A DNA stretch of 15,524 nt from JBDKTK01 sp039680225 (GTDB taxonomy: Bacteria; Desulfobacterota; Syntrophia; Syntrophales; UBA4778). Positions 15,494 through 15,524 of the stretch are shown piece by piece. The notes beneath the pieces are model-generated. The model made no database searches and had not been told where the DNA came from. It saw only the letters and a list, made by a program, of their open reading frames with translations. The first letter of the stretch is position 1. Every line of letters starts with the position of its first letter. The translations under genes and the position numbers were made by a program. The stretch is from positions 1 to 15,524 of the forward strand of contig JBDKTK010000344.1 in assembly GCA_039680225.1 (NCBI GenBank), in the 5' to 3' direction.

Positions 15494-15524
15494 AGGATAT
15501 CTGGGATCGCTCCACCTGTGCGAC

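Overview
The window looks like a chromosomal segment of a Gram-negative, fairly GC-rich bacterium. It has an outer-membrane lipoprotein subunit and a full type VI membrane complex. Next to these sits a fermentation or beta-oxidation style acyl-CoA locus. That mix suggests an anaerobic proteobacterial or Desulfobacterota-like host, but this is inference and no taxonomic marker is present.

Positions 1-9061 (minus strand) hold one tightly packed T6SS operon, read right to left: tssJ-tssK-tssL-tssM-tssA-tssB-tssC. Most junctions are overlapping or within a few bases; the exceptions are short gaps before tssM and tssB. TssJ, TssL and TssM form the envelope-spanning complex, TssK is the baseplate adaptor, TssA the cap/assembly protein, and TssB and TssC the contractile sheath. 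tssC runs off the left edge. Hcp, TssE, TssF, TssG and ClpV are not in the window and would be expected beyond that edge. Positions 9062-9329 are the operon's upstream region.

Positions 9330-13320 are a self-contained metabolic locus. A LysR-family regulator on the minus strand is divergent from a plus-strand operon of two tandem phosphotransacylase-family genes and one short-chain acyl-CoA dehydrogenase. The shared intergenic region contains a 32-base near-perfect dyad (14 of 16 pairs) and two overlapping, oppositely oriented -10 elements, so the regulator probably controls both directions. The two phosphotransacylase paralogs each lack a different conserved active-site segment. That suggests a heteromeric or repurposed enzyme and is the most unusual signal here.

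Positions 13390-14199 (minus) encode an unrecognised 269-residue protein with an N-terminal CxxC-CxxC zinc ribbon, whose stop codon lies inside an apparent intrinsic terminator. After an AT-rich, gene-poor stretch (14200-14782), a plus-strand vgrG/tssI begins at 14783. It stops after 236 residues, inside what should be the gp27-like half of the spike, so it looks frameshifted or truncated. The T6SS core and this vgrG therefore bracket an unrelated acyl-CoA locus.
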